A model generated the notes under the pieces. That model was given only the letters and a program-made list of their open reading frames with translations, was not told where the DNA came from and did not search any database. DNA of 64,000 nt. Origin: Tsukamurella sp040611135 (lineage in GTDB: Bacteria > Actinomycetota > Actinomycetes > Mycobacteriales > Mycobacteriaceae). The stretch spans positions 1 through 64,000 of the forward strand of contig NZ_JBEXNL010000004.1 in the NCBI RefSeq assembly GCF_040611135.1, written 5' to 3'. The position numbers and the translations under genes are program-made. Of this stretch, positions 1 to 9,113 are shown piece after piece (within the stretch, counting starts at the first letter, position 1; each line of letters begins with the position of its first letter).

Positions 1-153
1 GCGGTGGGCTCGGGTCAGATCAAGACGGGTGCTCCGGCTCGTAGTGAGCGGGTCGCGAAGTACAACCAGCTGTTGCGGATCGAGGAGGAGCTGGGTGACG
101 CGGCGCGGTACGCCGGCGATACCGCGTTCCCGCGCTTCGAATTCAACAGCTGA
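1..153 (+). CDS. eno: Enolase, C-terminal fragment
   Basis: The window opens inside a gene; the last 50 codons are present, ending in TGA at 151-153. The translated tail contains GQIKTGAPARSERVAKYNQL and ends in AFPRFEFNS, the signature C-terminus of bacterial enolase. The lysine and arginines of this segment belong to the family's conserved end. Enolase converts 2-phosphoglycerate to phosphoenolpyruvate in glycolysis. Only the 3' end can be seen, so nothing can be said about its start or promoter. Downstream it faces a leftward aminotransferase gene and ends about 125 bp before that gene's stop codon. Confidence 0.93.
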   Translation, partial: AVGSGQIKTGAPARSERVAKYNQLLRIEEELGDAARYAGDTAFPRFEFNS

Positions 154-277
154 TCCCTACGGACACGGGATGATCTCCACGACCACAGGATGATTCGGTG
201 GCCGCCGGGGTCACGGTGACGGGAGGGCCGACGGTAGGTCTCGATTCGACGAGGCCCTCCGGGCGGCCCTCCTTCGG

Positions 278-1435
278 TCACAGCACCGTCGACAACCTTC
301 GGACCGCCTCGCGGAGCTCGTCCGGTGGGGACGTGGTGAAGCACAGGCGGAGGGCGTGGTCGAGGTTGCGCTGCACGGCGAAGGCGGAGCCGGGGACGTA
401 GGCGACGCCGGCGTCCACGGCGTCACCGAGTGTTGCGGACGTCGCTGTGCCGTCGGTGAACTCGCCCCACAGGAACATGCCGCCCTCGGGTGCGGTGAGG
501 CGCAGCCGGTCGCCGAAGGCGTCGGTGAGCGCCGCGTGGAGGGCGTGGGCGCGCTCGCCGTACACGGATCGGATCGCCTCGACGTGGCCGTCGAGCCATG
601 CGGTGTCCGCGAGCAGCTCCGCGGTCACCGCCTGGGTGAGGCTCGAACCGCAGAGGTCGGCGCCCTGTTTGAGGCGCTCCACGAGAGCGAGAACGCCTGC
701 GTCGCCGTGCATCCAGCCCACTCGCAGCCCGGGGGCGACGATCTTGGACGCGCTGGACAGGCGGATGACCCGATCGGAGAACGCGGCGACGGGCGGCACC
801 GTCGGACCGGCGAACCGCAGCTCTCCGTACGGATCGTCCTCGACGATCCAGAAGCCGAATTCGTCGGCGAGCCGGGCCAGTTCGCGCCGCCGCTCCTCGG
901 TCAGGGTGGCGCCGCCGGGGTTGTGGAAGTTCGAGACCGTGTGCACGATCCGGACCTGCTCGCGCCGCAGGATCGGCCGCAACTCGTCGACGCGCATACC
1001 GCCGGCATCCAGTCTCACCCCGGCGACCCGGGCGCGGGCGGTGTCGAACGCCTGCAGCGCGCCGATGTACCCCGGATCCTCGACGACCACCGTGTCGCCG
1101 GGATCGAGCAGCGCCTGCGCGAGCAGCGAGAGCGCCTGCTGCGAACCGTGCGTGATCACGACGGTGCCGGCGTCGCGGCCCAGCTTCGCGGACTCGCGGG
1201 CGTGCACCACCTCTCGTAGTGACGGCGCGCCCGCGGTCACGCCGTACTGCAGGGCGGCGGGCGAGGCGAGCGCTGCTTGCGCGGCGCGGGCCGTGCGTTC
1301 CGTCGGCAGGAGCTCCGGGGCGGGCAGCCCGCCGGCGAGCGAGAGGACGCCGGGCTGTTCGACGACGGAGAGCAGGTCGCGGATCGCCGAACCGCGGACA
1401 GCACGGACGGACAGGGAGCCTCGTTCCTCGGACAT
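278..1435 (-). CDS. PLP-dependent aminotransferase, class I/II fold (2-aminoadipate/MocR-catalytic-domain type)
   Basis: A 385-residue fold-type I aminotransferase. Visible motifs are SLAGGLPAPE near the N-terminus, NFHNPGG around residue 170, EDDPYGELRF around 200-208, and SSASKIVAPGLRVGW with the PLP lysine at about K231. This pattern matches LysN/2-aminoadipate aminotransferases and the catalytic half of MocR regulators, but there is no N-terminal winged helix, so it should be an enzyme rather than a regulator. Substrate cannot be assigned. An in-frame GTG at 1501 would add 22 residues, but those codons run through a cluster of ATCCCA boxes that look like an operator, so the ATG at 1435 was chosen. 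The gene is transcribed in the same direction as glpK, whose stop lies at 1502, directly upstream. Confidence 0.85.
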   Translation of the reverse strand: MSEERGSLSVRAVRGSAIRDLLSVVEQPGVLSLAGGLPAPELLPTERTARAAQAALASPAALQYGVTAGAPSLREVVHARESAKLGRDAGTVVITHGSQQALSLLAQALLDPGDTVVVEDPGYIGALQAFDTARARVAGVRLDAGGMRVDELRPILRREQVRIVHTVSNFHNPGGATLTEERRRELARLADEFGFWIVEDDPYGELRFAGPTVPPVAAFSDRVIRLSSASKIVAPGLRVGWMHGDAGVLALVERLKQGADLCGSSLTQAVTAELLADTAWLDGHVEAIRSVYGERAHALHAALTDAFGDRLRLTAPEGGMFLWGEFTDGTATSATLGDAVDAGVAYVPGSAFAVQRNLDHALRLCFTTSPPDELREAVRRLSTVL

Positions 1436-1444
1436 GGAGGAACC

Positions 1445-1494
1445 ATCCCAGAGCTGATCCCAGCTGTCGAAACAATAATCCCAATTACTGGGAT
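1445..1494. promoter_or_regulatory. Cluster of ATCCCA boxes, candidate operator upstream of the aminotransferase
   Basis: Three direct ATCCCA boxes lie at 1445-1450, 1457-1462 and 1478-1483. The last forms a perfect inverted repeat with TGGGAT at 1489-1494 (5-nt spacer). The boxes fall between the glpK stop (1502) and the aminotransferase ATG (1435). Spacing of 12 and 21 bp suggests binding on related faces of the helix. The regulator is not known; MocR/GntR proteins often use mixed direct and inverted boxes. Confidence 0.55.
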
Positions 1495-1501
1495 CGAACA
1501 C

Positions 1502-3070
<1,569 letters not shown>

Positions 3071-3097
3071 GCCCGAATACTGACATGGTGATCGCTG

Positions 3098-4900
3098 ATG
3101 AACGCTGCCAACCCTGAAACCGCCACTGCGGCGCCCACGCCCGCGGGGGTCTCGACCACCGCGCCGCTGCTGTCGCCGGAGTACCGGGCGCGGGCCTGGG
3201 ACCGACTCGGGTCGGAGGAGTTCGACGTCGTCGTGATCGGCGGCGGCATCGTCGGGGTCGGGTCGGCGCTGGACGCGGCCACCCGCGGGCTCAAGGTGGC
3301 GCTCGTGGAGGCCCGCGACTTCGCGTCGGGCACCAGTTCGCGCAGCTCGAAGATGTTCCACGGTGGCCTGCGGTACCTCGAGCAGCTGGAGTTCGGGCTG
3401 GTCCGCGAGGCCCTGCACGAGCGTGAGCTGTCGCTCTCCACGCTCGCGCCGCACCTGGTCAAGCCGTTGCCCTTCCTCGCGCCGCTCACCAAGCGCGTGA
3501 TCGAGCGGCCCTACATGGCCGCCGGCATGTTCCTCTACGACACCATGGGCGGCGCCAAGTCCGTGCCCGCGCAGAAGCACCTGACCCGGGCGGGCGCGCT
3601 CCGGCTGGCCCCCGGGCTCAAACGCGATGCGCTGATCGGCGGCATCCGCTATTTCGACACCGTCGTCGACGACGCCCGGCACACCATGACCGTCGCCCGG
3701 ACGGCCGCGCACTACGGCGCCGTGGTGCGCACGTCGACACAGGTCGTGGACTTCCTCCGGGAGGCCGACCGGGTCTCCGGCGTGGTGGTCCGCGACAGCG
3801 AGACCGGAGCCGTCACCGAGGTCCGTTCCACCGTGGTCATCAACGCGACCGGCGTGTGGACCGACGAGCTGCAGGCCCTCTCGCATCAGAAGGGGCGCTT
3901 CCGCGTCCGGGCCAGCAAGGGCGTCCACATCCTCGTGCCGCGCGACCGGATCGTCAGCGACGTCGCGCTGATCCTGCGCACCGAGAAGAGCGTCCTGTTC
4001 GTCATCCCGTGGGGCATCCACTGGATCATCGGCACCACCGACACGGACTGGAACCTCGACCTCGCGCACCCCGCCGCTACCGCGACGGACATCGACTACA
4101 TCCTCGATCACGTCAACAAGGTGCTCATCACCGAACTGACCCGCGAGGACATCACCGGCGTCTACGCGGGCCTGCGTCCGCTGCTGGCGGGGGAGTCGGA
4201 CGAGACCAGCAAGCTCTCCCGCGAGCACGCCGTCGCCGCGATCGCGCCCGGCCTCGTGACCATCGCGGGCGGCAAATACACCACCTACCGGGTGATGGCT
4301 TCGGACGCCGTCGACGCCGCGGAGGCCTACCTGCCGCACAAGGTGCCCGCGTCCTGTACGGAGAAGGTGCCGCTCGTCGGCGCGGACGGCTACTACGCCC
4401 TCACCAACCAGACGACGTCGATCGCGCGCGAGCACGACGTGCACCCGCACCGGGTCACGCACCTGCTGGACCGGTACGGCTCGCTCATCGGCGACGTCCT
4501 GGCACTCGCCGACGCCGACCGCGGCCTGCTCGAGCCGCTGGCCGGCGCGCCGCAGTACCTGCGCGTCGAGGCCGTGTACGCGGCGAAGGCGGAGGGTGCG
4601 CTGCACCTCGAGGACGTCCTCGCCCGCCGCACCCGCATCTCCATCGAGTACCCCGACCGCGGGCTCGAGGCGGCCGCCGAGGTCGCCGAGCTCGTCGCAC
4701 CGGTACTCGGCTGGTCCGCGGCAGACGTCGCGCGGGAGCTCGAGAACTACGGCGCGCGCGTTGCCGCGGAGATCGAGTCGCAGAACATGCCCGACGACGA
4801 GACCGCCGACGCCCTGCGCGCCGCGGCGCCCGAGGCGCGGGCCGAGATCCTCGAGCCGGTCCCCGTGCCCGGTGTCACGCCCAAGGTCGTGCGGCGCTGA
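3098..4900 (+). CDS. glpD: Aerobic glycerol-3-phosphate dehydrogenase
   Basis: A 600-residue FAD enzyme that oxidises glycerol 3-phosphate to dihydroxyacetone phosphate, passing electrons to the membrane quinone pool. The dinucleotide-binding motif VVVIGGGIVGVGSALDAA sits at about residues 42-59. SSRSSKMFHGGLRYLEQ, GIHWIIGTTDTDW and AGGKYTTYRVMA are typical GlpD blocks, and the C-terminal region (from about residue 430) is the helical cap of the family. The proline/alanine-rich first 25 residues are poorly conserved, so the true start could be slightly downstream. The gene is divergent from glpK and in the position of M. tuberculosis glpD2 relative to lhr. It converges on the lipoprotein gene downstream. 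Confidence 0.95.
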   Translation: MNAANPETATAAPTPAGVSTTAPLLSPEYRARAWDRLGSEEFDVVVIGGGIVGVGSALDAATRGLKVALVEARDFASGTSSRSSKMFHGGLRYLEQLEFGLVREALHERELSLSTLAPHLVKPLPFLAPLTKRVIERPYMAAGMFLYDTMGGAKSVPAQKHLTRAGALRLAPGLKRDALIGGIRYFDTVVDDARHTMTVARTAAHYGAVVRTSTQVVDFLREADRVSGVVVRDSETGAVTEVRSTVVINATGVWTDELQALSHQKGRFRVRASKGVHILVPRDRIVSDVALILRTEKSVLFVIPWGIHWIIGTTDTDWNLDLAHPAATATDIDYILDHVNKVLITELTREDITGVYAGLRPLLAGESDETSKLSREHAVAAIAPGLVTIAGGKYTTYRVMASDAVDAAEAYLPHKVPASCTEKVPLVGADGYYALTNQTTSIAREHDVHPHRVTHLLDRYGSLIGDVLALADADRGLLEPLAGAPQYLRVEAVYAAKAEGALHLEDVLARRTRISIEYPDRGLEAAAEVAELVAPVLGWSAADVARELENYGARVAAEIESQNMPDDETADALRAAAPEARAEILEPVPVPGVTPKVVRR

Positions 4901-4953
4901 CGGTGTCCGACGGGCCTCGGCGCGAACCGTGGCCCGTGGGCGAGTCGATCGCC

Positions 4954-5484
4954 CTACCGGGCCGCGGCTGCAGCGGGGACGGAGGCCGTCGAGGAGGAGG
5001 TCGGCGCCGCTGATGCCGACGGTGAGCCCGCGGGGGTGAGGACGAAGGTCCACGAGCGGTTGTTGTCCGGATCGGTCAGCACGAGCTCGGCGCCGTTGCG
5101 CGACCAGATCCGCACGCCCTTGAGGGCCTCGCTGATCGCGGTCTGGGTGCCCTTCGGGTCGGGGCAGTACATCATGGTGGAGGCGACACCGTTACCGAAG
5201 TCCACGCGGTCCGCACTGGCCAGCGAGGCCGCACTGCCGTTGAGCGAGTTGCACGAGTCGTTGCCCGAGATGTTGGAGCCCTGGACCCGGAACCAGGCCT
5301 CGGGGTCGGACTTCAGGCGCCACTGCGAGCCCACGATCGAGGGCTTCGACGGCGCGGCGGCGGTCGGCTGCACGGAGCCGGACGGGTTCGCGGGATCGGC
5401 ACCCGCGGATGCGGCGCACCCGGCCGTGAGGACGGCGGCACCCGCGAGCAGAGGAGGGACGAGGGAGGCGGACTTACGCATCAT
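4954..5484 (-). CDS. META (DUF306/HslJ-like) domain lipoprotein
   Basis: A 176-residue exported protein. The N-terminus MMRKSASLVPPLLAG followed by AAVLTAGCAAS is a lipoprotein signal with lipobox TAGC, so Cys23 should be lipidated. After an Ala/Pro/Ser linker, residues of about 50-150 show the META pattern: WRLKSD, DSCNSLNG, MMYCPDP, then RNGAELVLTD and WTFVL. Family members are small beta-rich envelope proteins of uncertain role, linked to heat-shock or heavy-metal stress in some species. A low-complexity Ser/Ala tail ends the protein. It faces glpD and is followed leftward by no co-directional gene within the gap, so it is probably monocistronic. Confidence 0.8.
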   Translation of the reverse strand: MMRKSASLVPPLLAGAAVLTAGCAASAGADPANPSGSVQPTAAAPSKPSIVGSQWRLKSDPEAWFRVQGSNISGNDSCNSLNGSAASLASADRVDFGNGVASTMMYCPDPKGTQTAISEALKGVRIWSRNGAELVLTDPDNNRSWTFVLTPAGSPSASAAPTSSSTASVPAAAAAR

Positions 5485-5534
5485 GTGTGCGATTATGCCG
5501 CCTCCCTCGTCACAGGGGAAACTTCAGTAACACC

Positions 5535-7160
5535 CTAGTTGTGCTTCGCGGCCGCCATCGGCGCACGATCCTCAGTCTGCGCCGAGGTCGGCGAACCCAC
5601 GGTCGCGGGCTCGGCGGTCTGCCCGGCGGCCTGGTCGGAGGCGCCGGTCGTGGCCTCGGGGGCCATGTCGATCGTGGTGCGCAGCGGCTTGTTCGGCAAG
5701 AACGCGACGGCGATCAGCGTGACGATCGCGCAGGCGGTCGAGACCAGGAAGATCCGGCCGGTGGCGTCACCGAACGCCGCGTTGGTGATCTCCCGGATGA
5801 GCGGGCTGTGCGGGTCGCGGACACCGTTCGCCACGACGCCCTGCTTGACCAGGTCGGTGACGCGGGCGGTGAGCACCGCGCCGAGGGCCGAGACGCCGAT
5901 CGCGCCGCCGAAGGTCCGGAAGAAGGCGACGGAGCTCGATGCCGCGCCGATGTTCTGCACGCTGACCGTGTTCTGGACCGCGAGCACCAGGTTCTGCATC
6001 AGTGCGCCGACGCCGAGGCCCATGACCGCGATGTAGAGCTGGACCTGCCAGATCGGGGTCAGGTGGTCGATCGTGCTGAGCAGGGCGAAGCCGACCACGA
6101 GCACGATCGCGCCGCCGACGACGAAGCGCTTCCAGTTTCCGGTGCGGGTGATCAACTGTCCCGACACGACGGACGAGAGCAGCATGCCGACCACCATCGG
6201 GATGGTGAGAACGCCGGCCATCGTCGGGCTGTAGCCGCGCGAGTTCTGGAAGTACAGGCCCAGGAAGGACATCGCGCCGAACATGCCGACGCCGACCGCG
6301 ATGGACGCGATGATCGCCAGGCCCGTGGTGCGCTCGGCGATGATCTTCAGCGGGATGATCGGATCCTTGGCGCGCAGCTCCACGAGGACCGTCGCCACGA
6401 GCAGGACGATGCCGCTGGCCAGGTAGACGGCCGACGAGGTCGACACCCAGCCGTAGTTCTTGCCGGCGAACGAGACCCAGATGAGCAGCACGGACACGCC
6501 GGCGGTGAGCAGGGTGGCGCCGAGCCAGTCGATCGAGACCTCGTCCTTGCGGGTCGAGGAGAGGTGCAGCGTGCGCTGGATGAGGATCAATGCGCCGACC
6601 GCCAACGGGACGCTGACGTAGAAGCACCAGCGCCAGCCGATGTGGTCGGTGATGACGCCGCCGAGGATCGGGCCGCCGGCCATGGAGACGCCCATCACCG
6701 CACCCATGTAGCCCGAGTACCGACCGCGCTCGCGCGGCGGGACGATGCTGCCGATGATCGCGACCACGAGCGCCGTCAGGCCGCCCATGCCGATGCCCTG
6801 GATGACGCGGGCGACCAGCAGGACCTCGACATTCGGGGTGGCACCGGCCAGCACCGAGCCGATCACGAAGATGATGATGGCCGCCTGGACCAGCACCTTC
6901 TTGTTGAACAGGTCGGCCAGCTTGCCCCAGATGGGGGTGGACGCCGCGTTGGCCAGCAGGGCGGTGGTGATGACCCAGGAGAACGCGGTCGTCGAGGCGC
7001 CGAGATCGGCGATGATCTTCGGAAGGGCGGTCGACACGACCGTGGTGCTGAGCAGCGCCGTGAACAGCGCGGCGAGCAGGCCCGCCATGACCTCGAGGAT
7101 CTCCCGGTGGGTCATGGGGGCTGTGGACTGGGGTGGCGTTTCCGCCGTGGTCTCGGACAT
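5535..7160 (-). CDS. DHA2-family (14-TM, EmrB/QacA type) MFS exporter
   Basis: A 541-residue proton-linked multidrug exporter of the plasma membrane. The sequence shows alternating hydrophobic segments consistent with 14 helices. The A-motif GKLADLFNKK follows the second helix, RVIQGIGMGGL matches motif B, and GPILGGVITDHIGWRWCFYVSVP is the antiporter motif C region with its following conserved segment. The C-terminal 45 residues are hydrophilic. The ATG at 7160 is preceded by GGAAGG at good spacing and is preferred over an upstream in-frame start at 7187. The divergent neighbour is an SRPBCC protein; the two share a 128-bp control region with a KstR-like palindrome. Substrate cannot be told from sequence. 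Confidence 0.92.
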   Translation of the reverse strand: MSETTAETPPQSTAPMTHREILEVMAGLLAALFTALLSTTVVSTALPKIIADLGASTTAFSWVITTALLANAASTPIWGKLADLFNKKVLVQAAIIIFVIGSVLAGATPNVEVLLVARVIQGIGMGGLTALVVAIIGSIVPPRERGRYSGYMGAVMGVSMAGGPILGGVITDHIGWRWCFYVSVPLAVGALILIQRTLHLSSTRKDEVSIDWLGATLLTAGVSVLLIWVSFAGKNYGWVSTSSAVYLASGIVLLVATVLVELRAKDPIIPLKIIAERTTGLAIIASIAVGVGMFGAMSFLGLYFQNSRGYSPTMAGVLTIPMVVGMLLSSVVSGQLITRTGNWKRFVVGGAIVLVVGFALLSTIDHLTPIWQVQLYIAVMGLGVGALMQNLVLAVQNTVSVQNIGAASSSVAFFRTFGGAIGVSALGAVLTARVTDLVKQGVVANGVRDPHSPLIREITNAAFGDATGRIFLVSTACAIVTLIAVAFLPNKPLRTTIDMAPEATTGASDQAAGQTAEPATVGSPTSAQTEDRAPMAAAKHN

Positions 7161-7264
7161 CGGACCTTCCTTCAAAACTCTAAGCAATAACGTGCAGGGT
7201 GCAACTGTAACGCCGGTGAAGATATTCCGCTATGTCCTGAGTGTGTGATCCGGCTCGCACTCGG

Positions 7265-7278
7265 TGGAACATGTTCTA
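7265..7278. promoter_or_regulatory. KstR-like operator (TnnAACnnGTTnnA)
   Basis: TGGAACATGTTCTA fits the published KstR consensus TnnAACnnGTTnnA at every fixed position and contains the perfect 10-bp palindrome GAACATGTTC. It ends 10 bp before the ATG of the SRPBCC gene and lies about 105 bp from the exporter start, where a repressor would block transcription. KstR is the TetR-family repressor of sterol catabolism in mycobacteria and rhodococci. No kstR gene is in the window, so the identity of the binder is inferred. Confidence 0.55.
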
Positions 7279-7288
7279 GATTGAGGGG

Positions 7289-7732
7289 ATGGCCTTCGTC
7301 ATCGACCACACCCGCGAGATCGCGGCACCGCCGGCACTCGTCTGGCAGGCGCTCACCGACTTCGACGCGTACCCGCAGTGGAACCCCTTCGCGGTCGCCG
7401 CCACCTGCGACCTGCGGCCCGGCGGCGCGATCGTCATGCGGGTGGCGCTGCGCCCGCCGAAGCTGATGACCCAGAAGGAGTTCATCGTCTCGGTCGACGA
7501 GGGCCGCGGCTTCTCGTACGCCATGAAGCCCGCGCCGGGCGGATTGCTGCGGAGTATTCGCGAGCAGGGCATCGTCGACCTCGGGGACGGGAGGTCGCGG
7601 TACACGTCGCACTTCCAGCTCGACGGTCCGCTGTCGCCCGTTGTGGGCGCCGTCCTGGGCGGGAATCTGCGACGGGGCTTCACGGGCAATGTCGACGGGC
7701 TGGTGCGGCGCGCGGAGGAACTCGCGCGCTGA
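7289..7732 (+). CDS. SRPBCC-superfamily (START/Bet v 1-like) protein
   Basis: A 147-residue soluble protein. The opening IDHTREIAAPPALVWQALTD followed by YPQWNPF is the classic first strand-helix of the polyketide-cyclase/dehydrase-like SRPBCC group, and the C-terminal RRGFTGNVDGLVRRAEE forms the long final helix lining the hydrophobic cavity. Members bind or modify lipids, sterols or polyketides; no catalytic residues can be named here. A KstR-like operator just upstream suggests expression with sterol or lipid catabolism, which would fit a hydrophobic ligand. It converges on the dodecin gene, 18 bp away. Confidence 0.8.
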   Translation: MAFVIDHTREIAAPPALVWQALTDFDAYPQWNPFAVAATCDLRPGGAIVMRVALRPPKLMTQKEFIVSVDEGRGFSYAMKPAPGGLLRSIREQGIVDLGDGRSRYTSHFQLDGPLSPVVGAVLGGNLRRGFTGNVDGLVRRAEELAR

Positions 7733-7750
7733 GGGCCGACGGGCCCGGAG

Positions 7751-7960
7751 TCAGTCGTCCATCCGGAAGCCGATCTTGAGCGTCACCTGGGTGTGCGCCA
7801 CGGCGCCGTTCTCGATGTGGCCGCGGGCGGAGACCACCTCGAACCACTCGAGGTTCCGCATCGTCTGCGCGGCACGACCGACCGCGTTGGCGACGGCCGC
7901 GTCGTACCCCTCGGTGGAGGTGCCGACGACTTCGATCACTCGGTACACGTTGTTCGTCAT
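7751..7960 (-). CDS. Dodecin family flavin-binding protein
   Basis: A 69-residue protein, exactly dodecin length. The sequence MTNNVYRVIEVVGTS, then the helix YDAAVANAVGRAAQTMRN, then LEWFEVVSARGHIENG and the closing strand VTLKIGFRMDD reproduce the beta-alpha-beta-beta dodecin fold. W36 in LEWFEV is the tryptophan that sandwiches bound flavin in the family. Dodecins form hollow dodecamers that store or buffer FMN/FAD or CoA. It is an isolated leftward gene, upstream of which lies the thioesterase gene transcribed the same way. Confidence 0.93.
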   Translation of the reverse strand: MTNNVYRVIEVVGTSTEGYDAAVANAVGRAAQTMRNLEWFEVVSARGHIENGAVAHTQVTLKIGFRMDD

Positions 7961-8013
7961 ACCCGTCCATGCTCCGCCTCTCCGGCGGGCGCGGTGGCGG
8001 AACGGCGAAGTCG

Positions 8014-8400
8014 CTACCGTGCGCGGGCGCGGCGGGTGAACCGCGCGGAGGCGCGCGCGACCACCCGATCGCCGGCATCGGTGACCCGGATGACGAACAA
8101 GTCCTCCTTCGGCAGGCGCTCGCCGACGGTCGCCTCGGCCCGCAGGGCGTCGCCGAGCCGGGTGGGGCGGAGGTAGTCGATGTGGATCGCGCTGGCCACG
8201 CCGGTGTGCTCGTCGTCGTTGGCGGCCGCCGCGACCGCCGTGCCGACCAGCGCGAAGACGAACGCGCCGTGCGTCGTGTCGTGCGGATTGAGGTGGTCCT
8301 CGGTGACGGTCACCGTCGACACCGCCCGGCCGCCGCCGTGCCCGGTCACCTCGATCCCGAGGAACCGCGCGTAGCGATCGACGGGCTGGCTCGTGCTCAT
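8014..8400 (-). CDS. PaaI-type hotdog-fold thioesterase
   Basis: A 128-residue single-hotdog protein. HLNPHDTTHGAFVFALVGTA carries the PaaI/YbgC-like N-P-x-x-x-x-H-G-G/A motif that shapes the acyl-CoA site, and IHIDYLRPTRLGDALRAEA is the second conserved block. PaaI enzymes hydrolyse phenylacetyl-CoA and related aryl-CoAs and so rescue CoA. The ATG at 8400 overlaps the stop of the degraded kinase-like gene upstream (TCAT on the plus strand), which suggests the two were once co-transcribed and translationally coupled. Confidence 0.88.
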   Translation of the reverse strand: MSTSQPVDRYARFLGIEVTGHGGGRAVSTVTVTEDHLNPHDTTHGAFVFALVGTAVAAAANDDEHTGVASAIHIDYLRPTRLGDALRAEATVGERLPKEDLFVIRVTDAGDRVVARASARFTRRARAR

Positions 8401-9106
8401 CGGTCCATCTTCGCCGACGCGCGTGCGTCAGCCGCGGCGAGGGTCGAGCGCAGTGCGGCGCGCTCGGCCTCCGGCCACAGTCCCGACGCGGCGAGTGGGA
8501 TCTCGGTCATGAAGCGCCGCTCCGGTTCCGGAATGCGCGTCATGAACTCGTCCGGTCGCTCGGCGGCCGTGCGGTACAGGTTCGGGCCGTCGACGAAGAA
8601 CGGGTCGATGAGTACCGGAGGGTTGTTCTCGCGGCGCATCACGTTCGACGGGTTGGTGTCCAGCGAGCCGCACCAGGGCAGCTCGTGCGCGGTGTCCGCG
8701 TGGATGCGGGCGAGGGCGGCTGCCGCTCGGGGCCGACTGCGACGTGCGCCTGCGGGGCGTCGAACAGCTGCTCCATCAGCTGCTCCATCAGCTGCAGGTC
8801 GCCGCCCACGAGCCGCCGCCGCAGGTACAGCGTTGGCGCCTGCCTGGTTTCTGCCGCTTCGCGGTACGGCCGCGCGGTGCACGGGCCGACGGGGTCGAAT
8901 GGGCTGATCCGGGCGACCACGGCACCGTCGGGCGCGGCCAGGGCTATCGCCCAGTCCCTGGCGTCGCAGCGCGTCCGGCCCGCCGCGGGGAGCGCGGCCT
9001 CGACGGTGCGGTGCTCGGCGGCGGGCGGAAGATCGAGGGGGAGCCGATTGATAGTAGTGATACCTCTGGAAAGTTGAGTGGCTGATCCGCTAGCGAATTG
9101 ATCCAC
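8397..9106 (-). pseudogene. Frameshifted protein-kinase-fold (aminoglycoside-phosphotransferase-like) gene
   Basis: Two overlapping reading frames carry the two halves of one protein. The upstream frame (about 9040 to 8745) reads a substrate-binding N-lobe ending in GGDLQLMEQLMEQLFDAP. The downstream frame (about 8740 to 8397) gives ALARIHADTAHELPWCGSLD and then TNPSNVMRR and VLIDPFFVDGPNLY, the catalytic loop and metal-binding DPF of a kinase fold. Joining them needs one extra base near 8735-8745, so a single-base deletion (or a sequencing error) is the simplest reading. A 12-bp tandem duplication at 8766-8798 has doubled the LMEQ codons. The true start is unclear; 9106 is only the first possible codon of the frame. 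The product, if repaired, would be an uncharacterised cytosolic kinase-like protein. Confidence 0.6.
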
Positions 9107-9113
9107 TCAACTT
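9071..9113. terminator. 11-bp inverted repeat at the end of lhr
   Basis: AAGTTGAGTGG at 9071-9081 pairs perfectly with CCACTCAACTT at 9103-9113 across a 21-nt loop. The lhr stop codon lies in the right arm. It could act as a terminator for lhr or as an operator for the following gene remnant; there is no T-run. Confidence 0.45.

Noticed and set aside
7267..7276. GAACATGTTC as a LexA (SOS) box
   Set aside because: The mycobacterial SOS box needs four bases between GAAC and GTTC; here there are two, which fits KstR instead.
8639..9106. The upstream half of the kinase-like locus as a complete separate gene
   Set aside because: It ends in nonsense sequence after the N-lobe, and the missing C-lobe is present at once in the next frame.
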